This document shows, in pieces, positions 36,361 to 47,900 of a stretch of DNA of 64,000 bases (the stretch's first letter is position 1; each line of letters starts with the position of its first letter). The notes beneath the pieces were generated by a model. That model saw only the letters and a list, made by a program, of their open reading frames with translations, did not search any database and was not told the origin of the DNA. The stretch spans positions 8,817,563 through 8,881,562 of the forward strand of contig NC_057922.1 in the NCBI RefSeq assembly GCF_018873765.1. Direction: 5' to 3'. A program made the translations under genes and the position numbers. Source of the DNA: Telopea speciosissima (lineage: Eukaryota > Streptophyta > Magnoliopsida > Proteales > Proteaceae).

Positions 36361-37599
36361 ATGTGAGTTTCGTGATGTCTCTAAAAAAATCACGGGTTTG
36401 TGACTTTGGTCCGTTGCTTGTTCGTTCTTTGTTTTTTGGTGCTCAAGACCTCCGGTTCGTTCTAAAAGAACGAAAAAACGAACCGCAAAGCCAAACACTT
36501 TTTCATGTTTTTTTGTTCTTTTCGAACAAAAGAACTGTTCAGAACGCTGTTTTGAACGTTACCAAACGCACTCTAAGTGGTCATTTCAGCTCCCATGTCA
36601 GGGATTGGAAGGAATTGGAGGGAGTCAGAATTGGAGGAGATAAAAATTCCAAAAAGTATGCAATATGTGTGATTCTAATGTTTGGATACATAATGTGAAA
36701 ATCATAAGACTAAAGAGAAGGCTTCCTTGACAATCTATCTACTTGTGCGATGTGGCATGATAACGTGACAATTCCTTGTGTTGGATTGATAGGTCATGGC
36801 CAGGATTATATGTAAATTTTTACAGGCAAATTCAAACATACTAGCCTCTTTTTTTTTTTTTTTTTTTTTGGTAAAAACATACTAGCCTCTTCGTGGTCCA
36901 TGTCTTGGCGTGCACCCTATTGTTTGTCTTGGATTCTCAAAAAACAGTTCCAATTGGATTAAAACTTTATATGTAATGTCCTGTAAGTAAAATTACCAAA
37001 ATGGCATCAAACAAAGATGGATATAAAATACAAATTAAAATGTCATTTTCTTTTTTTCGGTAATTTAGCTACTACCTCTACTCGTTTTAGCTGAAATTAA
37101 ACCAATGAGATGTTTGCTTGGTACTATATTACATGGACTGATCCATGTACTGTCATGGCAAATAGTGAAACATTATATTTCACTAGGCATAGTGATACGA
37201 AAGAAAACCCGTAAAATTTTAATCTGTAAATATTCAATATCTCTTAAACATTTCTTATAAAAAAAAATATCTCTTAAGCATTTATTTTACAATAAATAGC
37301 TAATATTTCAAAAATACTATTGGTGGCATTGCATATCTATCTATCTATAAATTCTTTCATTTTTAAAAGATTCCTTTCTCAATGAATTGCGCGATTCAAG
37401 ATCAAGATAATGACAAAGAGCAATGACAACCAGCTAGAAAATATTTCAAATTTAATTTGTGAAAATTCAATATGTTTTCAACATTATTAAAATGTGCTTC
37501 ACAAATATTTCCAATAATTTAAAAGTAATGTTTCTTTTATCAATTTAATATTATTTAGAGAGATTACCGTAGAGCGAAATTAGTAGCGCTACTAGCCTA

Positions 37600-40154
37600 C
37601 TATATCCCATTGTTTTCCCCTTAAAACACCATCCCTAATATCATGCATAATAAATGAAAAAAAACAGTGAGAAAGTCGCAATGACAACAACCCTAAATAT
37701 CTTACCAAATTTTAGAATAAAAGTTCTCTTTGAGGGAATGTACCGCCCACGCCTAGACATAGTGGGCGGTGAAACAACCACTCCATCCCTATGAAAGATG
37801 AAAATTTAGCCTCCCGTGATGTTTCTGCATACATTCTCATTGGCTCCTACTCTTGCACATAGGCCATACTCCTCTGCAAAGAACGGTCTCCCCAAATTTT
37901 ATTTGTGAACAATGAATGTCTTTCCAATACACTTAGGGGGGCTAGAGGTATTTACGGGTGTCAAAATCAAACCAAAATAGTTTACTAAATCGAACTAAAC
38001 CGTTTAAATCGAAATTATAAAAATATTTAACAAATGGTTCGGTTTTATTTTAAAATTAAAACCGTTTAATTGAACGATTTAACCGAAACCGGACCGTTTA
38101 AACCGAATTTCCCCGACGCCGAACGTCTCTTCTTCCGTCTCCCACTCTCCTCTTCGCTCCCCTTTTCAGAGAAACATTACATTACCATCGCGGCGTGTCA
38201 GCCCCGTCCTGTCGACGACAAGCACGCCCCGCGACTCTGGTAAGTTCCCGGTCTCACTCTCTATATATACTCCATCGTGCCCTCCGACGGTCCGACTCTC
38301 CCCTGTTCGGTTAAGCCCACACCCTCCGTGTGTGTGTGTCTGCAAACCCTAGTGTTAGAGCCAACCCTCACCCCGAATCGGAGGATTCAGAACACGAGTT
38401 GTTAAAAAATTCAGGACAATGGCTCACCAAAATTAGTAGAGGTTAATGCATGCTTTTAAAGAAATTATTCCAAATACTAGTTTTTATATAGGCCGCATTT
38501 TTTCAGAGAATCTAACCAAAATCTTTAATTAGAAGACGAATTATTCGGAATTTTACGCCATCTTAGTTATTCCTTAGTCCGAATTTGTCGACTCTATTCT
38601 AGCCAAGTTTCAGACCATATGAGAGTTCGTTTTCCAGTTCTATTCTGTATTGTATTTATCACGGTTTAGTTAGCATTTGAGTCTTCTGTTTCAGTTATAT
38701 TTTTCCAAGTCTAGTGAGAGTTTGGGCTTTAGTTAAGATTTAAGTTTGTTGTTCTAGTCTCATTAGGAATTCAGAGTTGTAATTTTTCTAGTCAGTCGAA
38801 GAGAGTTTTATGCCATTTTACAGTGCTTTGTGGGTCATAGTAGTTGATATTTAAGTTGTAATAGGTTATAGTCATGTTAAGATGGAATATTTGTGGAGTG
38901 CCTCTTTATATAAGCATATGTACCGGTCCATTCATCTGTATGAGTTTATGCAAGAAGGTTTTCTGTTTTCTTTTAGCTTTGTGTGTGCCCTGCTTTGAAG
39001 ATGGATTCCTGACTTTCTCCATCAGTCTATTTAGGATTTCAAATTTGTTTTCTGGGTTTTTTCGACAATCAAAGTCGGGTCTTTCAACAGGTTAATAATC
39101 TTTGTTTCGTCTTCAGTTCATTAATTTCCTGATTAGTACCATTGTTATTTTAATTATCTTCATGTCTAACTGGTCAGATGAAGTTCTGAAAATAGAACAA
39201 CCCCAATTATCTGAATTCCTGATTATTCAGGCCAGTAAATCAGTTTCTGTTCATTTCAGGTTCAGAACCAGATTGGCCTCCTTGTTAAAGATTAGGTAAT
39301 TCTGATCTGTTCCAGCATATAGAAGAGTTTTGATCACTCAACCACTTCCAATAGTTGGACTCTGGGATTTAATTTTAACCCTTTTACTGTCCAGGTTTGA
39401 GTTTTCAGTGTCCTAACAGTTTTCGGATTATTTTGTTGGACTTGTTTATTCAGATACATCAATAATTTACTGTGTTTTTCCCATTCACAACTTCTCTAAC
39501 TCACAATTGATTTTTGAAACGCAAATGACTGCCTACTGATTATGCTTGTATCTGTATTGATTTGCATTTTATACATGTAATTCACAGGCATGCGATTGTG
39601 GAGTGGGATTATTTGGCTGCGTTGGGTAACATTCTCCGGAATTTCATTGATGTCCTGCTCACCAGGAGCAGCGGATTGTGAGCAGAATAGCGTTTGGCAT
39701 GCTGGTCTTTTTTTTTTTTTTTTTGGCTCACAGAGAGCAGTTCCAGTTCAAAAAGTGTTTCAGTGAACACTTTTGGCAGAGCAAAAAAAGTTGTTTTTCA
39801 CGTTCACGAATAGATTTGTAAAAACTCGATCTCCTCTTCTGTGAAAGCCTTCATTGACCCATATCACCATCTCCTCTTCTGCAAAACCCTAAAACCCCAT
39901 CTTACCGTCTCTTCTTCTACGAAACTCTATTTCCCTATCTCTTTTTTATACTGTGCTTGATGGTGCTGCCAATGATGATGAACAGAAGTTCGTCTGGCAT
40001 TGCTGCAAATCCTAATCCTCAGTTGAGCTGCTGTTGTTCCTCCTCTATAAAATTAGTACGGTGATTCTAACAAATCCAAAGATTCATTGCTTCGCAGTTC
40101 CCACCATAGGTCCAAAACCCTCTCTCTTTCTCTCTCTCCCAATAACTGCTTCTG
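37600..40154. other. Region upstream of XRCC3, no coding gene recognised
   Basis: Contains a fragment of the GGGTGTCAA family (37,950-38,110), then a GC-richer stretch (38,110-38,400) with a donor-like CTCTGGTAAGTTCC, which could be the leader of a transcript. At 39,616 GGCTGCGTTGGGTAAC resembles the left TIR of the Harbinger-type element at 33,257; no matching right end is clear. The proximal 300 bp should hold the XRCC3 promoter. Confidence 0.4.
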
Positions 40155-41039
40155 ATGAAACCAGAAAACCCCCTCCACCTTCTCTCCCAGAAATTGACCA
40201 CCGGATGTCCGATCATCGACTGTGTCCTCTCTGGTGGCATTCCCTGCAACTCTATTACCGAACTCGTCGCCGAGAGTGGTTGTGGCAAAACCCAACTCTG
40301 TCTCCAACTCGTCCTCTCTGCCCAGCTCCCAATATCTCATGGAGGCCTCAGAGCCTCCTCTCTCTACATCCATTCTGAATTCCCCTTCCCCCTTCGCCGC
40401 CTCGAACAACTCTCCCTCTCCTTCCGCTCGTCTCACCCCCACCTCTTCCCCCCTCAAGATCCTTGTGATTTCATCTTTGTTCGTGCCGTCCAATCTGCTG
40501 AAGAATTACTTCTTTTATTAGACAGAATTGATGCTCTGCTCACAGACCCACCTTCAAAATTACCTGTGAAGGTGATTGTGATTGATTCGATTGCGGCACT
40601 CTTTCGTTCAGAATTTGAGAACACTCCGGCTGATCTCAAGCGCAGGTCATCTCTGTTTTTCAGGATTTCAGGGAAGTTGAAATCACAGGCGAAAAGGTAT
40701 GGACTTGCTGTTGTAGTTACGAATCAGGTTGTTGATTTTATGGCATCTGATGGTGTTCATGGGCTGAGAGTTGGAAATATGAGGTGCTTTTATTCATCTG
40801 GAAGGCGGGTTTGCCCTGCTTTGGGGTTGGCCTGGGCAAACTGTGTAAATTCAAGGTTGTTCTTGTCAAGGAATGATGAGATTGTTGGTAAAGATTCAGG
40901 GTTGGAGGATGGAGGGGTTGGGGGTACAGGTGTTGTGAAGACTAGAAGGAAATTGCAGGTCGTTTTTGCACCCCATTTACCAGAAGCTGCTTGTGAGTTT
41001 GTGATTGTGAGAGAAGGGATTTTTGGAATGAACATGTAA
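40155..41039 (+). CDS. XRCC3: DNA repair protein XRCC3 (RAD51 paralogue)
   Basis: Single open frame of 294 residues. XRCC3 acts in the nucleus with RAD51C (CX3 complex) in homologous recombination and meiotic break repair. The RecA-type core is visible: Walker A AESGCGKTQL (residues 39-48, with Ala in place of the first Gly, as in the Arabidopsis protein as I recall it), Walker B VKVIVIDSIAALF (D144), the block RSEFENTPADLKRRSSLFF, VTNQV near 190, and the C-terminal LGLAWANCVNSR. The length agrees with the plant family (about 300 aa), and the first ATG opens MKPENPLHLL as in relatives. No intron interrupts the frame. Upstream and downstream neighbours are repeats, so regulation cannot be inferred. 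Confidence 0.95.
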   Translation: MKPENPLHLLSQKLTTGCPIIDCVLSGGIPCNSITELVAESGCGKTQLCLQLVLSAQLPISHGGLRASSLYIHSEFPFPLRRLEQLSLSFRSSHPHLFPPQDPCDFIFVRAVQSAEELLLLLDRIDALLTDPPSKLPVKVIVIDSIAALFRSEFENTPADLKRRSSLFFRISGKLKSQAKRYGLAVVVTNQVVDFMASDGVHGLRVGNMRCFYSSGRRVCPALGLAWANCVNSRLFLSRNDEIVGKDSGLEDGGVGGTGVVKTRRKLQVVFAPHLPEAACEFVIVREGIFGMNM

Positions 41040-41363
41040 AGATTCTTTAGTTTTCTGTTGTCTATTTTTGTTTTTGTATTTTAAGGGAGGTCTGAGACTT
41101 GGTTTTTTGAATGTATCCTTTTTTATGCCTACCAAAAGAATTTTGAATTTAGTTCTTTCTCTGTGTTTTCCCCCCACAATAGTGCTGTAGCTTTTCTGTT
41201 TACAAAATTTAGTGAATGGGAACAAATTCAACAGAAGTTGTTAACCCTGGAATTCGATTTTCATTCTACAAATTATTTATACCTCAGAGGATTTGGAATC
41301 TTTGCATCTGATATGATTTATTGATATGGGAGATGGGTAAATGAAAAAACTGAGGGATCCACT

Positions 41364-41506
41364 AATGGACTTGTAAAAACCATAACTGTCACATGTTGGC
41401 CTAGTTTAGGTTTCAGTAGGAGTTGGTGATTCACAAATGGACTGGTAAAAACCATTGACTGTCACATGTTGGCCTAGTTTAGACTTCAGTAGGAGTTGGT
41501 GATTCA
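41364..41506. repeat. Two-copy tandem repeat, period 72 bp
   Basis: AATGGACTTGTAAAAACCAT opens the first copy (41,364) and AATGGACTGGTAAAAACCAT the second (41,436). Both run through TGTCACATGTTGGCCTAGTT and GTAGGAGTTGGTGATTCA. Few differences suggest a recent duplication. Confidence 0.85.
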
Positions 41507-42862
41507 GAAAACCCAAAAGTGAGAGTATTTCAAACCATTGTGGTTTGGCTATTGGATCTCATCAAGAGCATGGACTTCCACAAGGTTAGCCAAGTGGTTC
41601 TAAAAGAGTGGATCACAGAACAGATGATGAATTCACAAAATTTGAAGATGTTTTTCAATCTTTAAAGGTTAGTTTGGATACTCACCGAAATTTGTGGGTT
41701 TGGTCCAAAATGTCACCCACCTGATATGTTTGTCTATTACCAAACCCTGGGAATGAGGAAATCCTTATATTTTGAAAATCCCTTAACAGTATCACTTTTA
41801 TCTGTCCCATGTTTTGAGTTAAGCAAACTACCTACCCTCTTCAGACTTCAGAGCACATGGATATAGATATGCAATTCTACAAGATGTTTTGAGGACAAAA
41901 TGAAATTAATAATTTGTAGCTGTGATCAAGGGATGTATGAATGAGCTCCATGAGAAGGGTACTGTTTGCCTTGCGCATTCGACTTGCCTGCATACTGATA
42001 AGAAGATTTTCTTATTAACTGAAGTTTTCAGCAATATTATGGCCATCTTTTCATATTTCAAAGTGATTATTCTGTTAATGCAAGCATATCATAGTCTACA
42101 ATGAACATAAATTGTTGTTAAGATGCCTTGGTATTTAGAGATATTATCATGCATTAGTCTCTTCAATTAGAAAACAGGTTAGAAATATCTAAATCCAACT
42201 TTGTTTGTCTTTATCTTCTTCTTTTTTCTGTGTAGCCCTAAGATCTGTCTATCCTAATCTAAGGAATAAAGATGCATTTTTGTAATATTAAATCAAAATA
42301 ACCAATTGTTTATATTGAATATAACTTATGATAGTTAATCAAGTAACCAATTATGTATAATGGCCATATGGGTATGTCCATGAAATAGGAAATCTCAAAC
42401 AAGCAAAAATGAAGCGCTTCAAACGTAAGTCTAAATTGACAAAAAATTACGAAAAATGACATTATGACATTCTTAATTTTAGGAACAGACACCTTTTAGC
42501 TCGTTCCTTTTCTTGTTTGGAGCTGGAACTTGGCCAGTGGATAGGTATCGAGTCCTTTATAACATGAACCCTCTCTTTATGTCCACCACTTAACAAGAAA
42601 TTATGACTTGATGCCTAGCTAAATGTAATATGATTACCTAAAAGTTGGTTAACCTTTTGGGTGTTGCCGTATGGTTTGTGTGTTTAACATTATAAAAAAA
42701 ATGAATTTAAAATATATATATGATATTATTTTCCTAGAAAAATAATAATGGTATTTCTTATTAAAAAAGGGTCTTACTAGGCATCATTATGCCTAGTGAA
42801 GTATAACGCTTCATTATTTGTCATTTTGTAGTACTTGAGTTGGTCCATATGATAGAAGACGT

Positions 42863-42976
42863 GTCAAACATCTCATTGGTAACTACCCTAATAGTGTTAC
42901 ATGGTTTGACGACGAACAATTGGTGGTAGGGTACGAAGATTCTTCTATCAAAATTTTGGATCTTAAGACCTTACAA
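42863..42976 (+). pseudogene. WD40-like gene fragment
   Basis: An open stretch reads VKHLIGNYPNSVTWFDDEQL then VVGYEDSSIKILDLKTLQ, the shape of one WD40 blade (GYEDSSIKILDL in place of GxxDxxIxIWD). It is followed by a stop-containing frame and has no neighbours of its family. The sequence just left of it (42,780-42,860) resembles a dispersed repeat with CACTAGGCATAATGATGC-like words seen at 29.1 and 37.2 kb. It may be a captured or orphan exon. Confidence 0.45.
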
Positions 42977-43239
42977 GTAATAATTATTTTTAATGTGAAA
43001 CTGAAATATTCCTTGGTATCTGATGTGCAACTTAGGTTAAGAAATATATTATGGTACCCCGTCTAGCTAAGCATTTGCTTTCCATTTCTTCCACCTTGTA
43101 ACTTAGCTAAAGGTTACAAAAAGAAGAGAATTCTCTTTGCTAGAGAAAAATCAAATAAACTAACTTCAGGCGGTTTCGACAATATGATATGATATTCCAC
43201 CATTATGGTAAGCATGATTATGCACACCGAAGTAGCCAT

Positions 43240-44000
43240 GTCATAAAAGTACACATGAGAATTGAGGTCTTGCTATCAAAAGGGTTGTCGCGCAGCGGCT
43301 CTAATACTTATTGAGACTCCACGCTAAAGCAAAGATCTCACGTTGGATGTGAATAGCCTAATATGAAAATTTATAATGACTTTGACACCTTTTATTTAAA
43401 AGCTAGGCTGGTTTTTAAGGGTGAGTTCTACCTGAGTCCAATCAATTGGTATTAGAGCTAGAATGCGACAACTCTGGTACACCTCCAATAATGGAAACAA
43501 TTTGTTTGGGAAGATCTTAGTTCCCACTTGTGCTTCTACGTAGAAGGGAAGATTGTGTTGGAATGTTTATTTGTTTATAAAATTAAAGATTCAAATATTT
43601 TATAGAAGTATGTTAGTGGGTTTGTCTTTTCCTAAGAGGCATCAATAGATATCTAAATGATCAATACGTGTGACTATTAAAAGATTTGTTTAAATGGTCA
43701 ACAAACAAGCATTTTGGAAAAAAACATGATTTTTTGGCATGTCTTTTAGAGACATTTCTTGGTGGTACATCTTCCTCTCTTATATATAGAGAGAGGAGGG
43801 TTTACCAATTTCTCTAACAATTTAGAGATAATTCCTACATTTTTTTTTTCTCTTGGCTTTCTCTACATTTTGGTTTTATACACCCCACCGGATTGAAAGA
43901 ATCTGAAAGAAATTATAACTTTGAAAAACCGTTGAGAGATTACAACATGCAGTGTGCCTTGCATTGCTAGAATATTTGCTAATTGAACATTAGTAACGTC
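43240..44000 (+). mobile_element. Small LTR-type retroelement remnant with PBS and PPT
   Basis: TGGTATTAGAGC at 43,447-43,458 resembles the primer-binding site complementary to initiator tRNA-Met (TGGTATCAGAGC). About 85 bp on, GAAGGGAAGA (43,543-43,552) looks like a polypurine tract, followed by TTG and then TGTTGGAATG at 43,556, a common LTR start. So small an internal part would suit a TRIM. The two flanks do not visibly match each other, which weakens the call. Confidence 0.4.
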
Positions 44001-44356
44001 GTACCTACTACCAATTGAAACAAAAATAAAAACTATCATTATGATTTAATCTAGTCTAACCTAAACTACCTATGCTCTTATTAGAAATGGAAGGTCTATT
44101 TGTTTGCAGTACAATCGTTCTTGGAGTTAAGGTATTTGTCACCGCCAACTTTGATACCGATACCAATAAGTATTGTCGATGTCAAGACAAATGCTCTCTT
44201 AATTCTAACTCGTTCGTCCCTACAAGAAATATTGATTTTAAAGCCGTTGCAAACTGCACCCAAAAAAACCAAAAAGGATCGGTTGCAAATTAAACCAATT
44301 AATAAGCATCAGCTCAGTCATGAGAAGAATTGAGAGGGTTATATGTTAAAGGTATT

Positions 44357-44538
44357 GCGGGCGGGCCTTGATGTAACGATAAAGGTTGTTTCATTATGAT
44401 CAAGTAGTCACAGACTTACGGGTTTGAGTTTAACAGTCTTTCTGCGAAAGTAAAGGTAAAGTTGAATACATTATGACCCTTCCCAGACCCCACAGTGGTG
44501 GGAGCAAGTGCATTGGGTAGGCCCTTTGTTTTTTAGAT
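44357..44538 (+). mobile_element. Au-family SINE
   Basis: It carries the Au SINE layout: A box in CTTGATGTAACGATAAAGG, B box in ACGGGTTTGAGT, then CATTATGACCCTTCCCAGAC, CCCACAGTGGTGGGAGC and GGGTAGGCCCTTTGTTTTTT. The flanks GTTAAAGGTATT (44,345-44,356) and GTGAAAGATATT (44,539-44,550) are a likely 12-bp target duplication with two changes. Au SINEs are tRNA-derived and widespread in angiosperms. Confidence 0.9.
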
Positions 44539-44964
44539 GTGAAAGATATTATGATAGACAACATTGCCTGTTAGTTTTTATTCCTTAATAAATCATTATG
44601 AATGTTACAGGAAAAAGAAAAGGTCTACGCCAATTAGGTTTGCCATTCCATAGAGACAACTGAAAGAGAGACGTAGAAAGAAGCAGAGACGACATACCCA
44701 AACACACAAAAAGGATGAAAGAGGATCTTACCCTTCCAACAGATCTTCCTTATACATTGAATCAAGAAATCATTTTCAGAGAAAACAAACACAAACAATT
44801 GAACAAAGTACAACAAATTAAATGAGTCAAACCACAGGAAAAGAAGCTTTCAAAGCCACTTTTCATTAATTCCACTTAAGAATAAATAATAGATAAGTTA
44901 ATCTTAATAAATTTTTTTTAAACATTTTTGGATTCGTTTACATCCAAAAGTTCATTATTAATTT

Positions 44965-47900
44965 CTACTTCCCATAGCCCCAAAAGTCCATCTCTCCACG
45001 GAGTGAAAGCTGATTAATTTGGTGTACTGATGTAGAATTTGCATCTCCAAATCTCACTCCTTTGGAGGAATCCTCTTGACCAAGATGGGAATTTACTAGC
45101 ATAGCCCAGTCATTAAGGCCTTCTTCTCTTCCTCCTACCAAATGCTGTTGAGCTGATTCACATGTCCCTACCTCTAATCCTGCTTCACAAGCTTGATGAG
45201 GTTGAAAATGTATTTGTCCGGCGAGGCTCTCGCTGCCGCCACCGCCGCCACTGTCACAGTCTCTCTGGATTGACAAGAGGTTCTTGAGCATGGATGGGTT
45301 GGTGGTTGTATCTGAAGGAAGAGTGGACAAGTCATGAAGAAGGGCTTGAGGTTGTAAATTGGAGTAAGGAAGTGCTGGGATGTGGGAGTAGTGTAGGGCA
45401 AGGTCAGGCTTGTAGAGGTCGAAGCCTGGTTGGTTGCTGCCATGAGTATGTTGACGGCGGAGGTACTCAGTGTCTCTGAGAGTGAGGGTCCGAGGCTGGT
45501 TATGGTTGGAGCTCAATGTGTTATTGAGTTGGTGATGATCTGAGTTGATTCTACTGCCACCACCTTCATTGTTTCCAACTTTGAATAAGTTCTTCTTCTT
45601 GAAAACTCGGCAAACTACCCAGCCATCCTCCTATAATATGAACCAAAGAGAAAGGAACTGTCGGTGTTATTTTGCATTAAAGTTCTACTTGAGAGAAAGA
45701 GAGATGAAGAAGTAGCAATTCATGCATGGGTAAACAAGAAGGTTTAGTATGGTAGAAGCTCAAGATTAAAGAGATTGTTGGATACCCTATGGACCTTTAT
45801 CCCCAAAGGTTTGTTGACCGGTACGGTTGTGTGGTTCCTCTCATAGGGGGGGCTGAAATGACCATTTCACCCCCTGATCGAACACACTGCCCGGGTGGGA
45901 TCCACCCCACCTTTTATTAGAGACACTAGGGAACCGTACCGGGCAGGAGAACCGCAGGTGATAAAAATTCGATACCCTATACCTCCACTTCATCAATATT
46001 ACTGTATCAACTACAGCTTACTCGCAGCTAAGATATTAGATATTGCCAACAAGCACACACACACACATACATATCTACGTAATTTTCATCTATTCATCAT
46101 CTTTTCTCACTAGGTTTTATGCTCACTAGGATTTTGCATAAAATCTAATTTTAATGTTTTTGTAAAAGTTTAGGGTTAGATTAGTATTTTGGAACATTGA
46201 ATCTTTAATGGATAATACTTTTGAATTGATAGAATATTGGATTTGTAACGAGTTAAAGTTTTGATTTGATAGATGTTATCAGGAGAAGAAGAATTAGCAT
46301 AACATGTATTCAAGAGACTAGAGGAGTTGGATGACTTTAAACTTTGGTTGTGAGACTTGATAGATGTTATTAGGAGAAGAAGGAGTAACATAGCATGTAT
46401 TCAAGAGATCGACTAGAAGAGTTGGATGACTTTAAACTTTGGTTGTGAGACTCGATAGATGTTATTAGGAGAAGAAGGATTAACATAGCATGTATTCAAC
46501 AGACTAGAAGAGTTGGACGACTTTAAACTTTGGTTCCGACTCTCTCTCTCTCTCTCACCGGAGGATAAATGTAGGAACTACAAATTAATGGATACCCTAC
46601 CCATGCATGTTGGAATTTTTATCCTCTCAATTTGCTTGCCTGTATTTGACGTTAAGTACATCTAATAGAGGGAGGTGGACCCCATCTCGGGCAATGTGTT
46701 CGGGCAAGGGGTAGAATAATCATTTCTGCCTCTACCCCTTGCCCGAACACATTGCCCGAGATGGGGTCCACCTCCCTCTATTAGATGTACTTGACGTCAA
46801 GTACGGGCATGCAAATTGAGAGGACAAAGATCGATCCTGCATGTTGCCATGTTGGTGGTGAGAAGTAGTAACTTACAAAACATCTTTTCAATCAATGACT
46901 GATTGGGTTGATCCTTAATTTGGTCTAAAGCAGATCTTCTCTGCTGGGTTTCACATGTACTAGGACTTGGACCACTAAATCAAGATCCTTAATTCCATAG
47001 CTTCCTTCTTACTTATCCTCAGTATCTTCAATTTATTGTGGTTTGACTAGCTTCACATGCACACATACGTACAAGATTACTAAAGAACCCACCAGTCAAA
47101 CTCATCAGTTCTCATCAGATGTATAGGCTTGCATGGCCACGTACATCAGATGCCATACACTTGGCACACATGTATTAGACCTAATTATGGGTAGCAAGAT
47201 GACCACATAATCACATTATTCAATTAATGGCAGAAGTAATTACTAGATTAGTGGTATAGTACTCTTACACTGGAGTTGCCTTGAGGATCATCACTATCTT
47301 CAAGCCTGTACTCATGCATGATCCAATCAGTCTTTTGCCCATGGGGAGCTCTCCCTCTGTAGAAAACTAGGGTTTTTCGCATTCCAATCTTCTTGTAGCT
47401 GTTCCTGATGCATTTATCTCTTCCAGTTGCCTTCCAAAACCCGGCATTCGTTGCCCTGTTCGTCCTTGAACCAGTTGGGTACTTCCTGTCCTTGTGACTA
47501 AAGAAGTACCACTCATTCTGTGGAGTAGATCCTATCCTGCACCTCTCTATATATAGAGGACAAAAAACATTACAAACACATTAATTAATTAATTAATTAA
47601 TTAATTAGAATGTATTTGTAAATTCCATTAACTGAAACTTTAACATACTCGTATATATTCATAATTTAATTTAGGGAAAAAGTTCTCTATCCGGGAGTGT
47701 GGCCCATGCCAGCACTCCCATGAGTCTATCTCTCTCCTCTTCATGTGAAAAGACACCTCTACCTCCTTGTTTTAAGGAAGAGAGAGATAGACACATGGAA
47801 GTGCTGGCATAGGCCACTCTCCCGTACAGAAAACTGTTTCCCTTTAATTTAATGTCTTCATGGAATTTCATTGTAATGTCACCTCAAAATCTTCCATTTG

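Larger units (their letters stand above)
33257..36573 (-). mobile_element. PIF/Harbinger-type non-autonomous element carrying gene fragments (Pack-type)
   Basis: TAA flanks both sides (33,254-33,256 and 36,574-36,576). The left end is GGCTGCGTTTGGGAACG; the right end read on the minus strand is GAGTGCGTTTGGTAACG. A 3-bp TAA duplication and G-starting TIRs of this form fit PIF/Harbinger. Subterminal regions on both sides repeat GTTC/GAAC words such as CGTTCTTG and GAACGAAAA. The 3,317-bp interior has no transposase but contains minus-strand pieces of a LOG gene and a 6-phosphogluconolactonase gene, plus a tRNA-like sequence. It therefore looks like a gene-capturing element moved in trans. Confidence 0.8.
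33098..36649. mobile_element. Mutator-like MITE split by a nested transposon
   Basis: CAAAAAGTA lies at 33,089-33,097 and 36,650-36,658, a perfect 9-bp duplication. The left piece starts GGATCATTATCACCTCC and the right piece ends GGAGGAGATAAAAATTC, the inverted ends of the family. The two inner parts (GGGAGCTAAAATGACCACTT on the left, GTGGTCATTTCAGCTCCC on the right) are inverted arms now separated by the element at 33,257-36,573. Removing that element and one TAA restores one foldback element. Confidence 0.85.
24600..37600. repeat. Diverged tandem array, unit about 4.7-5 kb, roughly 2.5 copies
   Basis: The same ordered landmarks recur. AAAATTTT(C/A)GTTTGTGAATAT-like sequence lies at 24.73, 29.50 and 37.20 kb. 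The CCCATAATCTACCC block of about 1.1 kb lies at 25.85 and 29.97 kb. GTTTTTAATGAAATTGCATTA lies at 27.69 and 32.41 kb. The GACAAAGTCC...CCCATA block lies at 28.12 and 33.06 kb. AATGTTTGGATACATAA plus AGAGAAGGCTTCCTTGA lies at 28.2 and 36.7 kb. Spacings are 4.1-4.9 kb; the last interval is 7.7 kb because of the 3.3-kb insertion at 33,257-36,573. Diverged copies imply an old duplication. Confidence 0.75.
41040..43240. other. Intergenic, 3' flank of XRCC3
   Basis: No gene recognised apart from the WD40-like scrap at 42,863-42,976. It has a two-copy tandem repeat at 41,364 and AT-rich DNA around 42,700-42,780. Confidence 0.5.

Noticed and set aside
40053..40493. 146-codon minus-strand frame
   Set aside because: Shadow of the XRCC3 coding sequence on the opposite strand.
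43240..43450. Cassandra TRIM with 5S rRNA domain
   Set aside because: The PBS-side wording is similar, but I could not find the 5S rRNA internal control region in the flank.
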